A stretch of DNA of 64,000 nucleotides, from NCBI RefSeq assembly GCF_008642335.1, contig NZ_CP029191.1, positions 6,138,001 through 6,202,000 on the forward strand, in the 5' to 3' direction. The number at the start of each line of letters is the position of its first letter. Within the stretch, counting starts at the first letter, position 1. Positions 52,580-61,239 of this stretch are shown here, piece by piece. The notes beneath the pieces were generated by a model, which made no database searches, was not told where the DNA came from, and saw only the letters and a program-made list of their open reading frames with translations. The position numbers were made by a program, and so were the translations under genes. This stretch comes from Streptomyces venezuelae. Its GTDB lineage: Bacteria; Actinomycetota; Actinomycetes; Streptomycetales; Streptomycetaceae.

Positions 52580-53247
52580 CAGTGACCGCCCTCCTCGGGG
52601 CCTTCGGCGAACGCCGCTTCGACCTTGTCGACCTGGTCGGTGCGCATCATGACGTGCACCAGGTCGCCTTCCTGCAGGACCGTCTGCGAGGTCGGCAGGA
52701 CCGCCTCGCCCAGCCGGGTGAGGAAGGCGACGCGTACGCCGGTCTCCTCCTGGAGCTGGCTGATCTTGTGTCCGATCCACGCGGGCGACGCGTGCACCTC
52801 GGCGAGCTGCACCCCGCCGGTGGGGTCGCGCCACAGCGGCTCGGCGCCGGACGGCAGCAGCCTGCGCAGCATCTGGTCGGCGGTCCAGCGGACCGTGGCG
52901 ACCGTGGGGATGCCGAGGCGCTGGTAGACCTCGGCGCGACGCGGGTCGTAGATGCGGGCCGCGACGTTCTCGATGCCGAACATCTCGCGGGCCACGCGGG
53001 CGGCGATGATGTTCGAGTTGTCGCCGCTGGAGACGGCGGCGAAGGCGCCCGCCTCCTCGATGCCGGCCTCGCGCAGGGTGTCCTGGTCGAAGCCGACGCC
53101 GGTCACGCGGCGGCCGCCGAACCCGGCCCCGAGGCGGCGGAAGGCCGTGGGGTCCTGGTCGACGACGGCGACCGTGTGCCCCTGTTGTTCCAGGTTCTGG
53201 GCGAGAGCGGAGCCGACTCTCCCGCAGCCCATGATGACGATGTGCAC
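52579..53247 (-). CDS. trkA: TrkA-type K+ uptake regulatory protein (RCK), first of pair
   Basis: A 222-residue RCK protein: TrkA-N Rossmann domain (MGCGRVGSALAQNLEQQGH glycine loop, VVDQDP) followed by SSGDNSNIIAARVA, and a TrkA-C domain (about 140-215). GTG 53247 is chosen; it lies just after AAAGGA and begins HIVIMGCG, the usual start of these proteins. A GTG at 53265 would add six residues. Together with the paralog downstream it likely regulates a potassium transporter. Proximity to kdpDE and a KimA-like transporter supports a K+ role. Confidence 0.92.
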   Translation of the reverse strand: MHIVIMGCGRVGSALAQNLEQQGHTVAVVDQDPTAFRRLGAGFGGRRVTGVGFDQDTLREAGIEEAGAFAAVSSGDNSNIIAARVAREMFGIENVAARIYDPRRAEVYQRLGIPTVATVRWTADQMLRRLLPSGAEPLWRDPTGGVQLAEVHASPAWIGHKISQLQEETGVRVAFLTRLGEAVLPTSQTVLQEGDLVHVMMRTDQVDKVEAAFAEGPEEGGH

Positions 53248-53413
53248 CTGTCCTTTACCCCGCACTCCTGGTCATCCCGCTGACCTGCGAAAACATCCTG
53301 CTCACTCTTTTCTGTCACTGTGCCGGCAACCACGGGGCAACAGCGTGCGGCGTTGCCAGGAGACGAGCTTAAGCCGCAACGGGTCCCTCGCACTCACCCG
53401 CGTGCCGGAGAGG

Positions 53414-53653
53414 TCAGTCGACGCTCCGCAGCAGGCTCTCCACGTTCTGCAGGCGGTGGCCGAGTTCGACGAGCTGGAGGCGGGTCGACTCCTGCTCGGA
53501 TCTGGCGCGCTCGACGGCCTCGCGGTACTCGTGCATGGCCTCGGCGTACTGCCGGTCGCGCTCGCGGTTGCGCTGCGTCTGGAAGTACGCGACGGCGACG
53601 ATCGCGCCGGCGAGTATCAGGAAGAAGGCGACCGGAATGATCACGTCGTCCAT
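53414..53653 (-). CDS. Small membrane-anchored coiled-coil protein
   Basis: A 79-residue protein with one N-terminal transmembrane helix (about 4-24, IIPVAFFLILAGAIVAVAYF) and a cytoplasmic charged coiled coil (about 28-78; RNRERDRQYAEAMHEYREAV, ending LQNVESLLRSVD). No enzyme motif. Its ATG overlaps the TAA stop of the ArsR-type regulator gene, so the two are translationally coupled. It may tether or modulate the regulator at the membrane, but that is inference. Confidence 0.85.
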   Translation of the reverse strand: MDDVIIPVAFFLILAGAIVAVAYFQTQRNRERDRQYAEAMHEYREAVERARSEQESTRLQLVELGHRLQNVESLLRSVD

Positions 53654-54003
53654 TAAGACCCCTCTGAAGGTTGCTGACCGGTCTCGCCGGATTGCTGACC
53701 GGCCTCGCCCGGCGCACCGTGCCGGACGGCCGCGAGGATCGTATCCACGTTCAACCGCACGTCGAACGGCGCCAGTTCGAAGTACTTGAGCGCCTTGCCG
53801 TCGTCGGAGAGTTCCAGGCGGCCGACGACGAGACCGGCCTTCTCCAGGCGTTCGAGGTGCATGTAGAGCAGGGGGCGGGAGACGCCGAGCCGCCGCGCCA
53901 GTTCGCTGACGTACAGCTGTCCCGCGGCGAGCTCGGTGATGATCCGGATCCGCTGGGCGTGGCCGACGGCGGAGAGGAAGGCGAGCAGCTCTTCGCTGTC
54001 CAT
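53653..54003 (-). CDS. ArsR-type winged helix transcriptional regulator
   Basis: A 116-residue regulator with an ArsR/HTH_20-like winged helix at about 3-85: LLAFLSAVGHAQRIRIITEL, then QLYVSELARRLGVSRPLLYM with the recognition helix, and a wing ending ALKYFELAPF. No metal-binding CxC or His cluster typical of metal-sensing ArsR proteins is present, so it probably responds to another signal or to its membrane partner. The tail is Gly/Gln-rich. Divergent from the MMPL transporter gene across a 194-base region with repeated TGTCA motifs, making that gene the likely target. Confidence 0.88.
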   Translation of the reverse strand: MDSEELLAFLSAVGHAQRIRIITELAAGQLYVSELARRLGVSRPLLYMHLERLEKAGLVVGRLELSDDGKALKYFELAPFDVRLNVDTILAAVRHGAPGEAGQQSGETGQQPSEGS

Positions 54004-54027
54004 GCTCCGCCTTCGCGCTGGTCCCGA

Positions 54028-54156
54028 AACCTGTCAAACCTGTCAGCCAAGGCTTACGCATGACGGGATCCACTGTCAATTCCCGTGGAACCGCCTCATG
54101 GGCTCCTCCAGTCGTCCGTCACATGACAGTTGACGGCTCGTTCCTTCACCTGTCAG
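54028..54156. promoter_or_regulatory. Cluster of TGTCA half-sites in ArsR/MMPL divergent region
   Basis: Five copies of TGTCA or its complement occur in about 125 bases: 54032-54036 and 54041-54045 (9 bp apart, both as CCTGTCA), 54074-54078, 54124-54128 (as TGACA) and 54151-54155 (as CCTGTCA). ACTGTCAA at 54073 and TGACAGTT at 54124 are inverted copies. This looks like an operator array for the adjacent regulator, though no binding is demonstrated. Confidence 0.6.
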
Positions 54157-54197
54157 TGTCTTCTTACACATGAAGCAACGGGGAGTCGGGGGAAGTC

Positions 54198-56513
54198 ATG
54201 AGAAAGCGATCGGTCACGGTGCGCGTGGCCCGGTGGAGCGCGCTGCATCCAGGGCGCGCGGTCATCGGCTGGCTGGTGTTCGTGGTGCTGTGCCTGGGGG
54301 GCGGCATCGCCGCGGGCATGAACAGCGCGACGGCGGAGGACTTCCGCGTCGGCGAGGCAGGCCGGGCCGAGGCCCTGGCGGCCGAGGGCGGCATCCCGCT
54401 GCGGTCCACGGAACACGTACTGATCCGTGACGCGTCGGGCTCGATCGGCAAGCCGGGCCCGCTGGACAGGGCGGCCGCCGACGCCGCCGTCGAGGACATC
54501 ACGGCGCGGATGAAGTCCCTGCCCGAGGTCGCCGCGGTGAAGGCACCCGTGGCCTCCGCCGACGGACGCGTCCTGCGGGTCCCCGTCGAGCTGACCGGGA
54601 CCGAGCAGGACGACCAGGAGAGGGTGCCGCCCCTCCAGGAGCAGACGGCCGAGGCCGCGAAGGCCCATCCGGGCCTCGTCATCGAGGAGACCGGCGACGC
54701 CTCCGTGAGCAAGGGCGTCGACGACCAGCGCGACGAGGACCTGAAGTTCTCCGAGGCGATCACGCTGCCCATCACGCTGATCACGCTGGCCGTGGTCTTC
54801 GGCTCGGTCGTCATGGTCGGCGTACCGCTGCTGCTCGCCGTCACCTCGATCATGGCGACGATGGGCCTGGCGATGGTGGCGTCGCACCTGCTGCCCGACA
54901 CGGGTGTCGGGATGAGCATGATCCTGCTGATCGGCATGGCCGTCGGCGTCGACTACACGCTCTTCTACCTCAAGCGCGAACGGGAGGAGCGGGCCCGCGC
55001 GGGTGGCCGCCTCACCTCGGAGGCGCTGGTCGAGGCCGCCGCCGCGACGGCGGGCCGCGCGATCGTCGTCTCCGGGCTCGCGGTGATCGTCTCCACCACC
55101 GCCCTCTACCTGGCCCGCGACGTCATCTTCGACTCGCTCGCGACCGGCACCATCCTGGTCGTCGCCGTGGCGATGGTCAGCTCGGTGACCGTGCTGCCCG
55201 CGCTCCTGGTCAAGCTCGGCCGCCGGGCGGAGCGGCGCACGGCGAAGCGCGTCGCGCGGGGGAAGCCGGTCCGGACGTACGGCGAGAAGAAGCCGGGCCG
55301 CGCCTGGAACCTCCTGCTGGCCCCCGCCCGCAAGCGCCCCGCGCTCACGCTCGGCCTCTCGGTCCTCGTGCTGCTGGGGCTCGCGCTCCCCGCGCTGGAC
55401 ATGAACCTGAAGAACCCGGCGCGGGACAGCTTCTCCCGCGACATCCCGGCGATGCGGGGGTACGACAGGCTGCTCGAGGCCTTCCCGGAGCAGCGGGTGC
55501 GGCACGTGGTCGTGGTGCGGGCGGAGGCTTCGCGGGCCGGTGACGTACGGGAGGCGCTGGGGGCGCTGGAGCGCAGGGCGCAGTCGGACCCGCTCTTCGC
55601 GCGCGCCGGCGGCGGCGACGGGACCGAGAAGGGCTCCTCCGGCGGTCCGCTCCTCCGCTCCTCCGAGGACCGGAGGACCACGACACTGGAACTCAACGTT
55701 CCGCACCCCACGTACTCGAAGAAGGCTGAAGACTCACTCGACCACCTCCGCGCCACCCACCTGCCCGCCACCGTCGGCAAGCTGCCCGGTGTGGAGACGG
55801 CCGTCACCGGCGAGGTGCCGCGCGGCGTCGACTACGTAGGACACCAGAACGACAAGCTGCCGCTCGTCCTCGGCTTCCTGCTCCTGATGACCTTCGTGAT
55901 GACCGTCTTCGCGTTCCGCTCGGTCGTGCTCGGGCTGCTCGGCGTCGTCCTCAACCTGCTCTCCGTCGGCTCCGCGCTCGGCGTGCTCGTCCTCGTCTTC
56001 CAGGGGGACTGGGCCGAGGAACTGCTCTCCTTCGTCTCGCTCGGCGGCATCTCGTCGCGCGTGCCGCTCTTCCTCTTCGTGATCCTCTTCGGGCTCTCGA
56101 TGGACTACCAGGTCTTCGTCGTCAGCCGGATCCGCGAAGCGGCCCTGAACGGCGTGCCCACGCGGAAGGCGGTCATCGACGGCATCACGTCGTCCGCCAA
56201 GGTCGTCACCAGCGCGGCGATCGTCATGGTCACCGTCTTCGCGAGCTTCGTGATGCTGCACATCCTGGAGATGAAGCAGATGGGCCTCGTCCTCGCGGTG
56301 GCCGTCCTGCTCGACGCGTTCGTGATCCGCGTCATGATCCTGCCGGCCGCGCTGCTCCTGCTCGGACGCGCGGCGTGGTGGCCGTCGCGAGCGATACGCC
56401 GGGCGGAGGCGCGGGTGGCGGAGGCGCGGACGGCAGAGGAGCGGATGGCGGAGGCGCGTCCGGTACCGCTTCCCGCCCGTCCGGAGGGGCGCAGGATCGC
56501 ACAAGGCAGATAA
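54198..56513 (+). CDS. MMPL (RND-type) transporter
   Basis: A 771-residue MMPL family transporter with about 12 transmembrane helices in two repeats. Helix 1 is at about 19-40, followed by a large extracytoplasmic domain (about 45-185) and helices 2-6; the second half mirrors this with a loop at about 415-545. The proton-relay DY pairs are present as GMAVGVDYTLFYLKR and FGLSMDYQVFVVSR. Family members export lipids, glycolipids or siderophores; the cargo here is unknown. The C terminus is a Glu/Ala/Arg-rich repeat tail. It is divergent from the ArsR-type regulator, which probably controls it. Confidence 0.93.
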   Translation: MRKRSVTVRVARWSALHPGRAVIGWLVFVVLCLGGGIAAGMNSATAEDFRVGEAGRAEALAAEGGIPLRSTEHVLIRDASGSIGKPGPLDRAAADAAVEDITARMKSLPEVAAVKAPVASADGRVLRVPVELTGTEQDDQERVPPLQEQTAEAAKAHPGLVIEETGDASVSKGVDDQRDEDLKFSEAITLPITLITLAVVFGSVVMVGVPLLLAVTSIMATMGLAMVASHLLPDTGVGMSMILLIGMAVGVDYTLFYLKREREERARAGGRLTSEALVEAAAATAGRAIVVSGLAVIVSTTALYLARDVIFDSLATGTILVVAVAMVSSVTVLPALLVKLGRRAERRTAKRVARGKPVRTYGEKKPGRAWNLLLAPARKRPALTLGLSVLVLLGLALPALDMNLKNPARDSFSRDIPAMRGYDRLLEAFPEQRVRHVVVVRAEASRAGDVREALGALERRAQSDPLFARAGGGDGTEKGSSGGPLLRSSEDRRTTTLELNVPHPTYSKKAEDSLDHLRATHLPATVGKLPGVETAVTGEVPRGVDYVGHQNDKLPLVLGFLLLMTFVMTVFAFRSVVLGLLGVVLNLLSVGSALGVLVLVFQGDWAEELLSFVSLGGISSRVPLFLFVILFGLSMDYQVFVVSRIREAALNGVPTRKAVIDGITSSAKVVTSAAIVMVTVFASFVMLHILEMKQMGLVLAVAVLLDAFVIRVMILPAALLLLGRAAWWPSRAIRRAEARVAEARTAEERMAEARPVPLPARPEGRRIAQGR

Positions 56514-56573
56514 GCGGAGCAGTTGGGGGTGGTGGGTGGGCGCGCCCCCATTCGAACGCTTACGATCCTCTCC

Positions 56574-58658
56574 GTGTCCAAACTGACCGACGTGCCCAAA
56601 CGCATCCTCATCGGGCGCGCACTGCGCAGTGACCGGCTCGGAGAAACGCTCCTGCCGAAGCGCATCGCACTCCCCGTCTTCGCGTCCGACCCGCTCTCGT
56701 CTGTGGCGTACGCGCCGGGAGAGGTCCTCCTGGTCCTCTCCATCGCGGGTGTGTCGGCCTACCACTTCAGCCCCTGGATCGCCGTAGCGGTCGTCGTGCT
56801 GATGTTCACCGTGGTGGCGTCCTACCGCCAGAACGTGCGCGAGTACCCGAGTGGTGGTGGCGACTACGAGGTCGCCAACACCAACCTCGGCCCGAGAGCC
56901 GGCCTCACCGTCGCGAGCGCCCTGCTCGTCGACTACGTCCTGACCGTGGCCGTGTCGATCTCCTCGGGCATCGAGAACCTCGGGTCCGCGGTGCCGTTCG
57001 TGGTCGAGCACAAGGTGCTCTGCGCGGTGGCGGTCATCGTCCTCCTCACCCTGATGAACCTGCGGGGCGTGAAGGAGTCGGGGAAGCTCTTCGCCATCCC
57101 GACGTACGTCTTCGTGGCCGGGGTCTTCATCATGATCGCGTGGGGTGCTTTCCGGAGCATCGTCCTCGGCGACACGATGAACTCGCCCACCGCCGACTAC
57201 GAGATCAAGCCCGAGCACCAGGGCCTGGCGGGCTTCGCTCTCGTCTTCCTGCTCCTGCGGGCCTTCTCCTCGGGCTGTGCGGCCCTCACCGGCGTCGAGG
57301 CGATCAGCAACGGCGTCCCGGCCTTCCGCAAGCCGAAGTCGAAGAACGCCGCGACGACGCTCGCGCTCATGGGCGGCCTGGCCGTCACCATGTTCTGCGG
57401 CATCATCGGCCTCGCCATGGCGACCAACGTCCACATGGCCGAGAAGCCCGCGCACGACCTGATCCACAACGGCGTCCCCGTCGGCAGCGACTACGTCCAG
57501 AACCCGGTGATCTCCCAGGTCGCCGAGGCGGTCTTCGGCCACGGCAGCTTCCTCTTCATGATCCTGGCCGCCGCCACCGCGCTGGTCCTGTTCCTCGCGG
57601 CGAACACCGCGTACAACGGCTTCCCGCTGCTCGGCTCGATCCTCGCCCAGGACCGCTACCTGCCGCGCCAGCTGCACACCCGCGGCGACCGCCTCGCGTT
57701 CTCCAACGGCATCGTGCTGCTCGCGGGCGCGGCCGCACTGCTCGTAGTGATCTACGGCGCGGACTCGACCCGCCTGATCCAGCTCTACATCGTCGGCGTC
57801 TTCGTCTCCTTCACGCTCAGCCAGATCGGCATGGTCCGGCACTGGAACCGCCACCTGGCGAAGGAGAAGGACCAGACGAAGCGCCGCCACATGATCCGCT
57901 CGCGCGCGATCAACACGTTCGGCGCGTTCTTCACGGGCCTCGTCCTGGTGGTCGTCCTCGTCACCAAGTTCACGCACGGCGCGTGGGTCGCGCTGCTCGG
58001 CATGTGCATCTTCTACGTGACGATGACGGCGATCCGCCGCCACTACGACCGCGTGGCCGAGGAGATCGCCGCCCCGGAGACCCCCAACGACGACAGCGTG
58101 CGCCCCTCGCGGGTCCACTCGATCGTCCTGGTCTCCAAGATCCACCGGCCGACGCTGCGCGCGCTGGCGTACGCGAAGCTGATGCGCTCCAACACGTTGG
58201 AGGCCCTCAGCATCAATGTCGACCCGGCGGAGACGAAGGCACTCAAGGAGGAGTGGGAGCGCCGCGGCATCACGGTCCCCCTGAAGGTCCTCGACTCGCC
58301 GTACCGGGAGATCACCCGCCCGATCATCGAGTACGTCAAGAACCTGCGCAGGGAGAGCCCGCGCGACGTCGTCAGTGTGATCATCCCCGAGTACGTGGTG
58401 GGCCACTGGTACGAGCACCTGCTCCACAACCAGAGCGCCCTGCGCCTCAAGGGCCGCCTCCTCTTCACCCCGGGAGTCATGGTCACCTCCGTCCCCTACC
58501 AGCTGGACTCCTCGGAGGCCGCGAAGAAGCGGGCCCGCAGGCGTTCGGAGTGGAACGCGCCGGGTGCGGTGCGGCGGGGCCCGGTGGAGAAGCCGAGGCG
58601 CCCGAAGGAGCAGAACAAGAAGGACCAGAACAAGAAGGAGCCGAGCAAGAAGGCCTGA
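56574..58658 (+). CDS. KimA-like APC superfamily transporter (probable K+ importer)
   Basis: A 694-residue APC-superfamily transporter with about 12 transmembrane helices (about 45-480) and a C-terminal cytoplasmic part of about 200 residues. Segments strongly resembling Bacillus subtilis KimA (formerly YdaO), a proton-coupled K+ importer inhibited by c-di-AMP, include SSVAYAPGEVLLVLSIAG, YPSGGGDYEVANTNLG, LVDYVLTVAVSISSG, AFSSGCAALTGVEAISNGVP and RGDRLAFSNGI. The comparison is from memory. The tail includes a USP-like region (VHSIVLVSKIHRPTLRALAY) and ends in a Lys/Glu-rich repeat. GTG at 56574 begins the recognisable protein. Amino-acid transport is the alternative generic annotation. Confidence 0.85.
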   Translation: MSKLTDVPKRILIGRALRSDRLGETLLPKRIALPVFASDPLSSVAYAPGEVLLVLSIAGVSAYHFSPWIAVAVVVLMFTVVASYRQNVREYPSGGGDYEVANTNLGPRAGLTVASALLVDYVLTVAVSISSGIENLGSAVPFVVEHKVLCAVAVIVLLTLMNLRGVKESGKLFAIPTYVFVAGVFIMIAWGAFRSIVLGDTMNSPTADYEIKPEHQGLAGFALVFLLLRAFSSGCAALTGVEAISNGVPAFRKPKSKNAATTLALMGGLAVTMFCGIIGLAMATNVHMAEKPAHDLIHNGVPVGSDYVQNPVISQVAEAVFGHGSFLFMILAAATALVLFLAANTAYNGFPLLGSILAQDRYLPRQLHTRGDRLAFSNGIVLLAGAAALLVVIYGADSTRLIQLYIVGVFVSFTLSQIGMVRHWNRHLAKEKDQTKRRHMIRSRAINTFGAFFTGLVLVVVLVTKFTHGAWVALLGMCIFYVTMTAIRRHYDRVAEEIAAPETPNDDSVRPSRVHSIVLVSKIHRPTLRALAYAKLMRSNTLEALSINVDPAETKALKEEWERRGITVPLKVLDSPYREITRPIIEYVKNLRRESPRDVVSVIIPEYVVGHWYEHLLHNQSALRLKGRLLFTPGVMVTSVPYQLDSSEAAKKRARRRSEWNAPGAVRRGPVEKPRRPKEQNKKDQNKKEPSKKA

Positions 58659-58688
58659 GGCTTTCAGCCCGTCTGACTCATGGTGAGC

Positions 58689-58740
58689 GGCCGGACGACA
58701 CCCACGTAGACTGGTGGGCTGTAGTCCGGCCGTCGCCCTT
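58689..58740 (+). terminator. Structured element after KimA-like gene, probable terminator
   Basis: GGCCGGAC at 58689-58696 pairs with GTCCGGCC at 58724-58731, and inside it CCCAC pairs with GTGGG. CCCTTTTCTC follows. It lies between the KimA-like gene and the rRNA methyltransferase gene, in the 112-base gap, where it most likely terminates the former. Confidence 0.55.
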
Positions 58741-58770
58741 TTCTCATTTACGTAGTGGAGTCACCCCGCC

Positions 58771-60114
58771 ATGCAGGCAGATCCGAAGAATTCGCAGGCG
58801 GGGAACTCGCTGGTGGGCCAGGAGTACGAGGTCGAGATCGGCCCCGTCGCGCACGGCGGCCACTGCATCGCCCGTACGGACGAGGGCCAGGTCCTCTTCG
58901 TCCGCCACACGCTGCCGGGCGAGAAGGTCATCGCCCGCGTGACCGAGGGCGAGGAGGGCGCACGCTTCCTCCGCGCGGACGCGGTTTCCGTGCTGGAGCC
59001 CTCCAAGGACCGCGTGGAGGCCCCCTGCCCCTACGCGGGCCCCGGCCGCTGCGGCGGCTGCGACTGGCAGCACGCGAAGCCGGGCGCGCAGCGCCGCCTC
59101 AAGGGCGAGGTCATCGCCGAACAGCTCCAGCGCCTCGCCGGACTCACCCCCGAGGAGGCGGGCTGGGACGGCACGGTCATGCCGGCGGAGGGCGACAAGC
59201 TCCCGGCCGGCGAGGTCCCGTCGTGGCGCACGCGCGTGCAGTACGCGGTGGACGCGGACGGCAACGCGGGCCTGCGCCGCCACCGCTCCCACGAGGTCGA
59301 GCCGATCGAGCACTGCATGATCGCGGCAGAGGGCGTTTCGGAGTTGGGCATCGAACAACGGGACTGGTCGGGCATGGCGTCGATCGAGGCGATCGCGGCG
59401 TCGGGCTCCCAGGACCGCCAGGTGATCCTGGCCCCGAAGCCGGGCGCGCGCCTGCCGATCGTCGAGCTGGACAAGCCGGTGTCCGTCATGCGCGTGGGCG
59501 AGAAGGACGGCGGAACGCACCGCGTCCACGGCCGCCCCTTCGTTCGCGAACGCGCCGACGGCCGTACGTACCGGGTGGGCAGCGGCGGCTTCTGGCAGGT
59601 CCACCCGAAGGCGGCGGAGACCCTGATGCTGGCGGTCATGCAGGGCCTGACCCCGCGCAAGGGCGACACGGCCCTGGACCTCTACTGCGGCGTGGGCCTC
59701 TTCGCGGGAGCCCTCGCGGACCGCGTCGGCGAGAAGGGCGCGGTGCTCGGCATCGAGTCCGGCAAGCGCGCGGTGGAGGACGCCCGCCACAACCTCGCGG
59801 GCTTCGACCGCGTCCGCATCGAACAGGGCAAGGTCGAATCGGTCCTCCCGCGCACGGGCATCACGGAGGCCGACCTCATCGTCCTGGACCCGCCGAGGGC
59901 GGGCGCGGGCAAGCAGACGGTGAAGCAGTTGGCGGGGCTGGGTGCGCGACGCATCGCTTACGTGGCGTGCGATCCGGCCGCGCTGGCGCGGGACCTGGGG
60001 TACTTCCGGGAGGGTGGGTATCGGGTGCGGACGCTTCGGGCGTTTGATCTGTTTCCGATGACGCATCATGTGGAGTGTGTGGCGATTTTGGAGCCTGCCG
60101 CCAAGGGGGCCTGA
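58771..60114 (+). CDS. TrmA/RumA-type class I SAM-dependent RNA (uracil-5-)methyltransferase
   Basis: A 447-residue RNA methyltransferase. An N-terminal TRAM domain (about 15-75) is followed by a Cys cluster (Cys86, Cys94, Cys97 in CPYAGPGRCGGC), the usual [4Fe-4S] site of RumA-type enzymes. The SAM domain includes LDLYCGVGLFAGAL, DPPRAGAGKQTV and the catalytic Cys400 in AYVACDPAAL. It would form 5-methyluridine in 23S rRNA or tRNA; which one cannot be decided. It is commonly the gene after KimA-like transporters in actinobacteria as I recall. Convergent with the ECF sigma gene. Confidence 0.92.
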   Translation: MQADPKNSQAGNSLVGQEYEVEIGPVAHGGHCIARTDEGQVLFVRHTLPGEKVIARVTEGEEGARFLRADAVSVLEPSKDRVEAPCPYAGPGRCGGCDWQHAKPGAQRRLKGEVIAEQLQRLAGLTPEEAGWDGTVMPAEGDKLPAGEVPSWRTRVQYAVDADGNAGLRRHRSHEVEPIEHCMIAAEGVSELGIEQRDWSGMASIEAIAASGSQDRQVILAPKPGARLPIVELDKPVSVMRVGEKDGGTHRVHGRPFVRERADGRTYRVGSGGFWQVHPKAAETLMLAVMQGLTPRKGDTALDLYCGVGLFAGALADRVGEKGAVLGIESGKRAVEDARHNLAGFDRVRIEQGKVESVLPRTGITEADLIVLDPPRAGAGKQTVKQLAGLGARRIAYVACDPAALARDLGYFREGGYRVRTLRAFDLFPMTHHVECVAILEPAAKGA

Positions 60115-60129
60115 CCCTGGTGTGGGGGG

Positions 60130-61041
60130 TCAGCGGTTCACTGGGGTTTCGTGGGTGAGGCGTGACAGCTTTTCGGGGTTGCGTACGGCGTAGATTCCAG
60201 TGATGAGGCCGGCTTCGAGGCGGAGTGCCAGGACTGAGTCGATCTTGGGGTTGTTCTCGGAGTTGTTCTCGGGGTCGTCTTCGGCGGCGTCCGTGCGGAG
60301 GATCAGTGCTGGGTGGCCGTTGACCTGGGCCGGGTGGAAGGTCGCCGAGGTGAGTCGGCTCAGTACGTTGATCACCGGTTCGGCGCCCACGACCGGTTCC
60401 AGTGCGGCCCGTACGACTCCGCCGCCGTCCGTCAGCAGCACGACGTCCGGGGCGATCATGTCCAGCAGGCGTTGCAAGTCGCCGGTCTCGACCGCCTGTT
60501 GGAATGCCGCGAGCGCGTCGCGTGACTGGTCCGGTGAGACGACCTCGCGCGGTCGGCGCGCCGCCACGTGGGCCCGCGCGCGGTGCGCGATCTGCCGGAC
60601 CGCGGACGGGGTCTTCTCGACGGCCTGCGCGATCTCGTCGTAAGCGAGATCGAAGACGTCACGCAGGACGAACACGGCCCGCTCGGTCGGCGCGAGCGTC
60701 TCCAGTACGAGCAGCATCGCCATGGAGACGCTGTCGGCCAGCTCGAAGTCCTCGGCGACATCGGGTGAGGTGAGCAGGGGCTCGGGCAGCCACGGGCCGA
60801 CGTAGGACTCCTTGCGGCGGCGCACCGTGCGCAAGCGGGTCAGTGCCTGGCGCGTGGTGATGCGCACCAGGAAGGCGCGCGCGTCCCGGACCGTGTCCTG
60901 GTCGATGTCCGCCCAGCGCAGCCAGGTCTCCTGGAGGACGTCCTCGGCGTCCGAGGCGGAGGCGAGCATCTCGTAGGCGACGGTGAACAGCAGGTTGCGA
61001 TGGGCGATGAACGCCTCGGTCGCGGGGTCGGGCTCGGTCAC
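60130..61041 (-). CDS. ECF41-family RNA polymerase sigma factor
   Basis: A 303-residue ECF sigma factor with region 2 (about 8-72), region 4 (about 110-165) and a C-terminal SnoaL-like domain (about 170-290) that in ECF41 factors replaces a separate anti-sigma. The linker YVGPWLPEPLLTSPD is the conserved WLPEP motif of the family. In the C-terminal domain, DGGGVV and the end motif RNPEKLSRL are present. The SnoaL domain is known to modulate activity in both directions. It is divergent from a carboxymuconolactone-decarboxylase-like gene, the usual ECF41 target. Confidence 0.94.
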   Translation of the reverse strand: MTEPDPATEAFIAHRNLLFTVAYEMLASASDAEDVLQETWLRWADIDQDTVRDARAFLVRITTRQALTRLRTVRRRKESYVGPWLPEPLLTSPDVAEDFELADSVSMAMLLVLETLAPTERAVFVLRDVFDLAYDEIAQAVEKTPSAVRQIAHRARAHVAARRPREVVSPDQSRDALAAFQQAVETGDLQRLLDMIAPDVVLLTDGGGVVRAALEPVVGAEPVINVLSRLTSATFHPAQVNGHPALILRTDAAEDDPENNSENNPKIDSVLALRLEAGLITGIYAVRNPEKLSRLTHETPVNR

Positions 61042-61104
61042 CGGTGGCTCCTGTCTGTCGCGTACCTGATCCCTTCACGCACAAGTCGCCGCCCGGCGGC
61101 CCCT

Positions 61105-61186
61105 TGTGACACGGCAGCCTGGTGGCCTGTGTCACATCGGCGTGGTGTCACAGGGGTCCGGCGGTCGGTGACTTATGGGCGTCAAG
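61105..61186. promoter_or_regulatory. Divergent ECF41-type promoter region with TGTCACA elements
   Basis: TGTCACA, the -35 element described for ECF41, occurs at 61130-61136 and 61146-61152 on the plus strand and at 61105-61111 on the minus strand. The minus copy and the first plus copy form an inverted repeat (TGTGACAC-N16-GTGTCACA, 61105-61136). Sequence downstream of the minus copy and of the second plus copy is alike: GGGG, CCG/CGG runs, GACTTxTG, then CGT. The published -10 motif CGTC is present on the plus strand at 61180-61183 but 27 bases downstream, longer than reported, so exact promoters are uncertain. Confidence 0.6.
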
Positions 61187-61239
61187 ACGCTGCGCGGATC
61201 ATCCGCGCGGCACACGATCCCACGAGCGAGGACGTTGTC

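Noticed and set aside
55734..58427. Long minus-strand frame opposite the MMPL and KimA-like genes
   Set aside because: Composition (Asp/Glu/His/Arg-rich) is typical of an antisense shadow, and both plus-strand genes have strong family matches.
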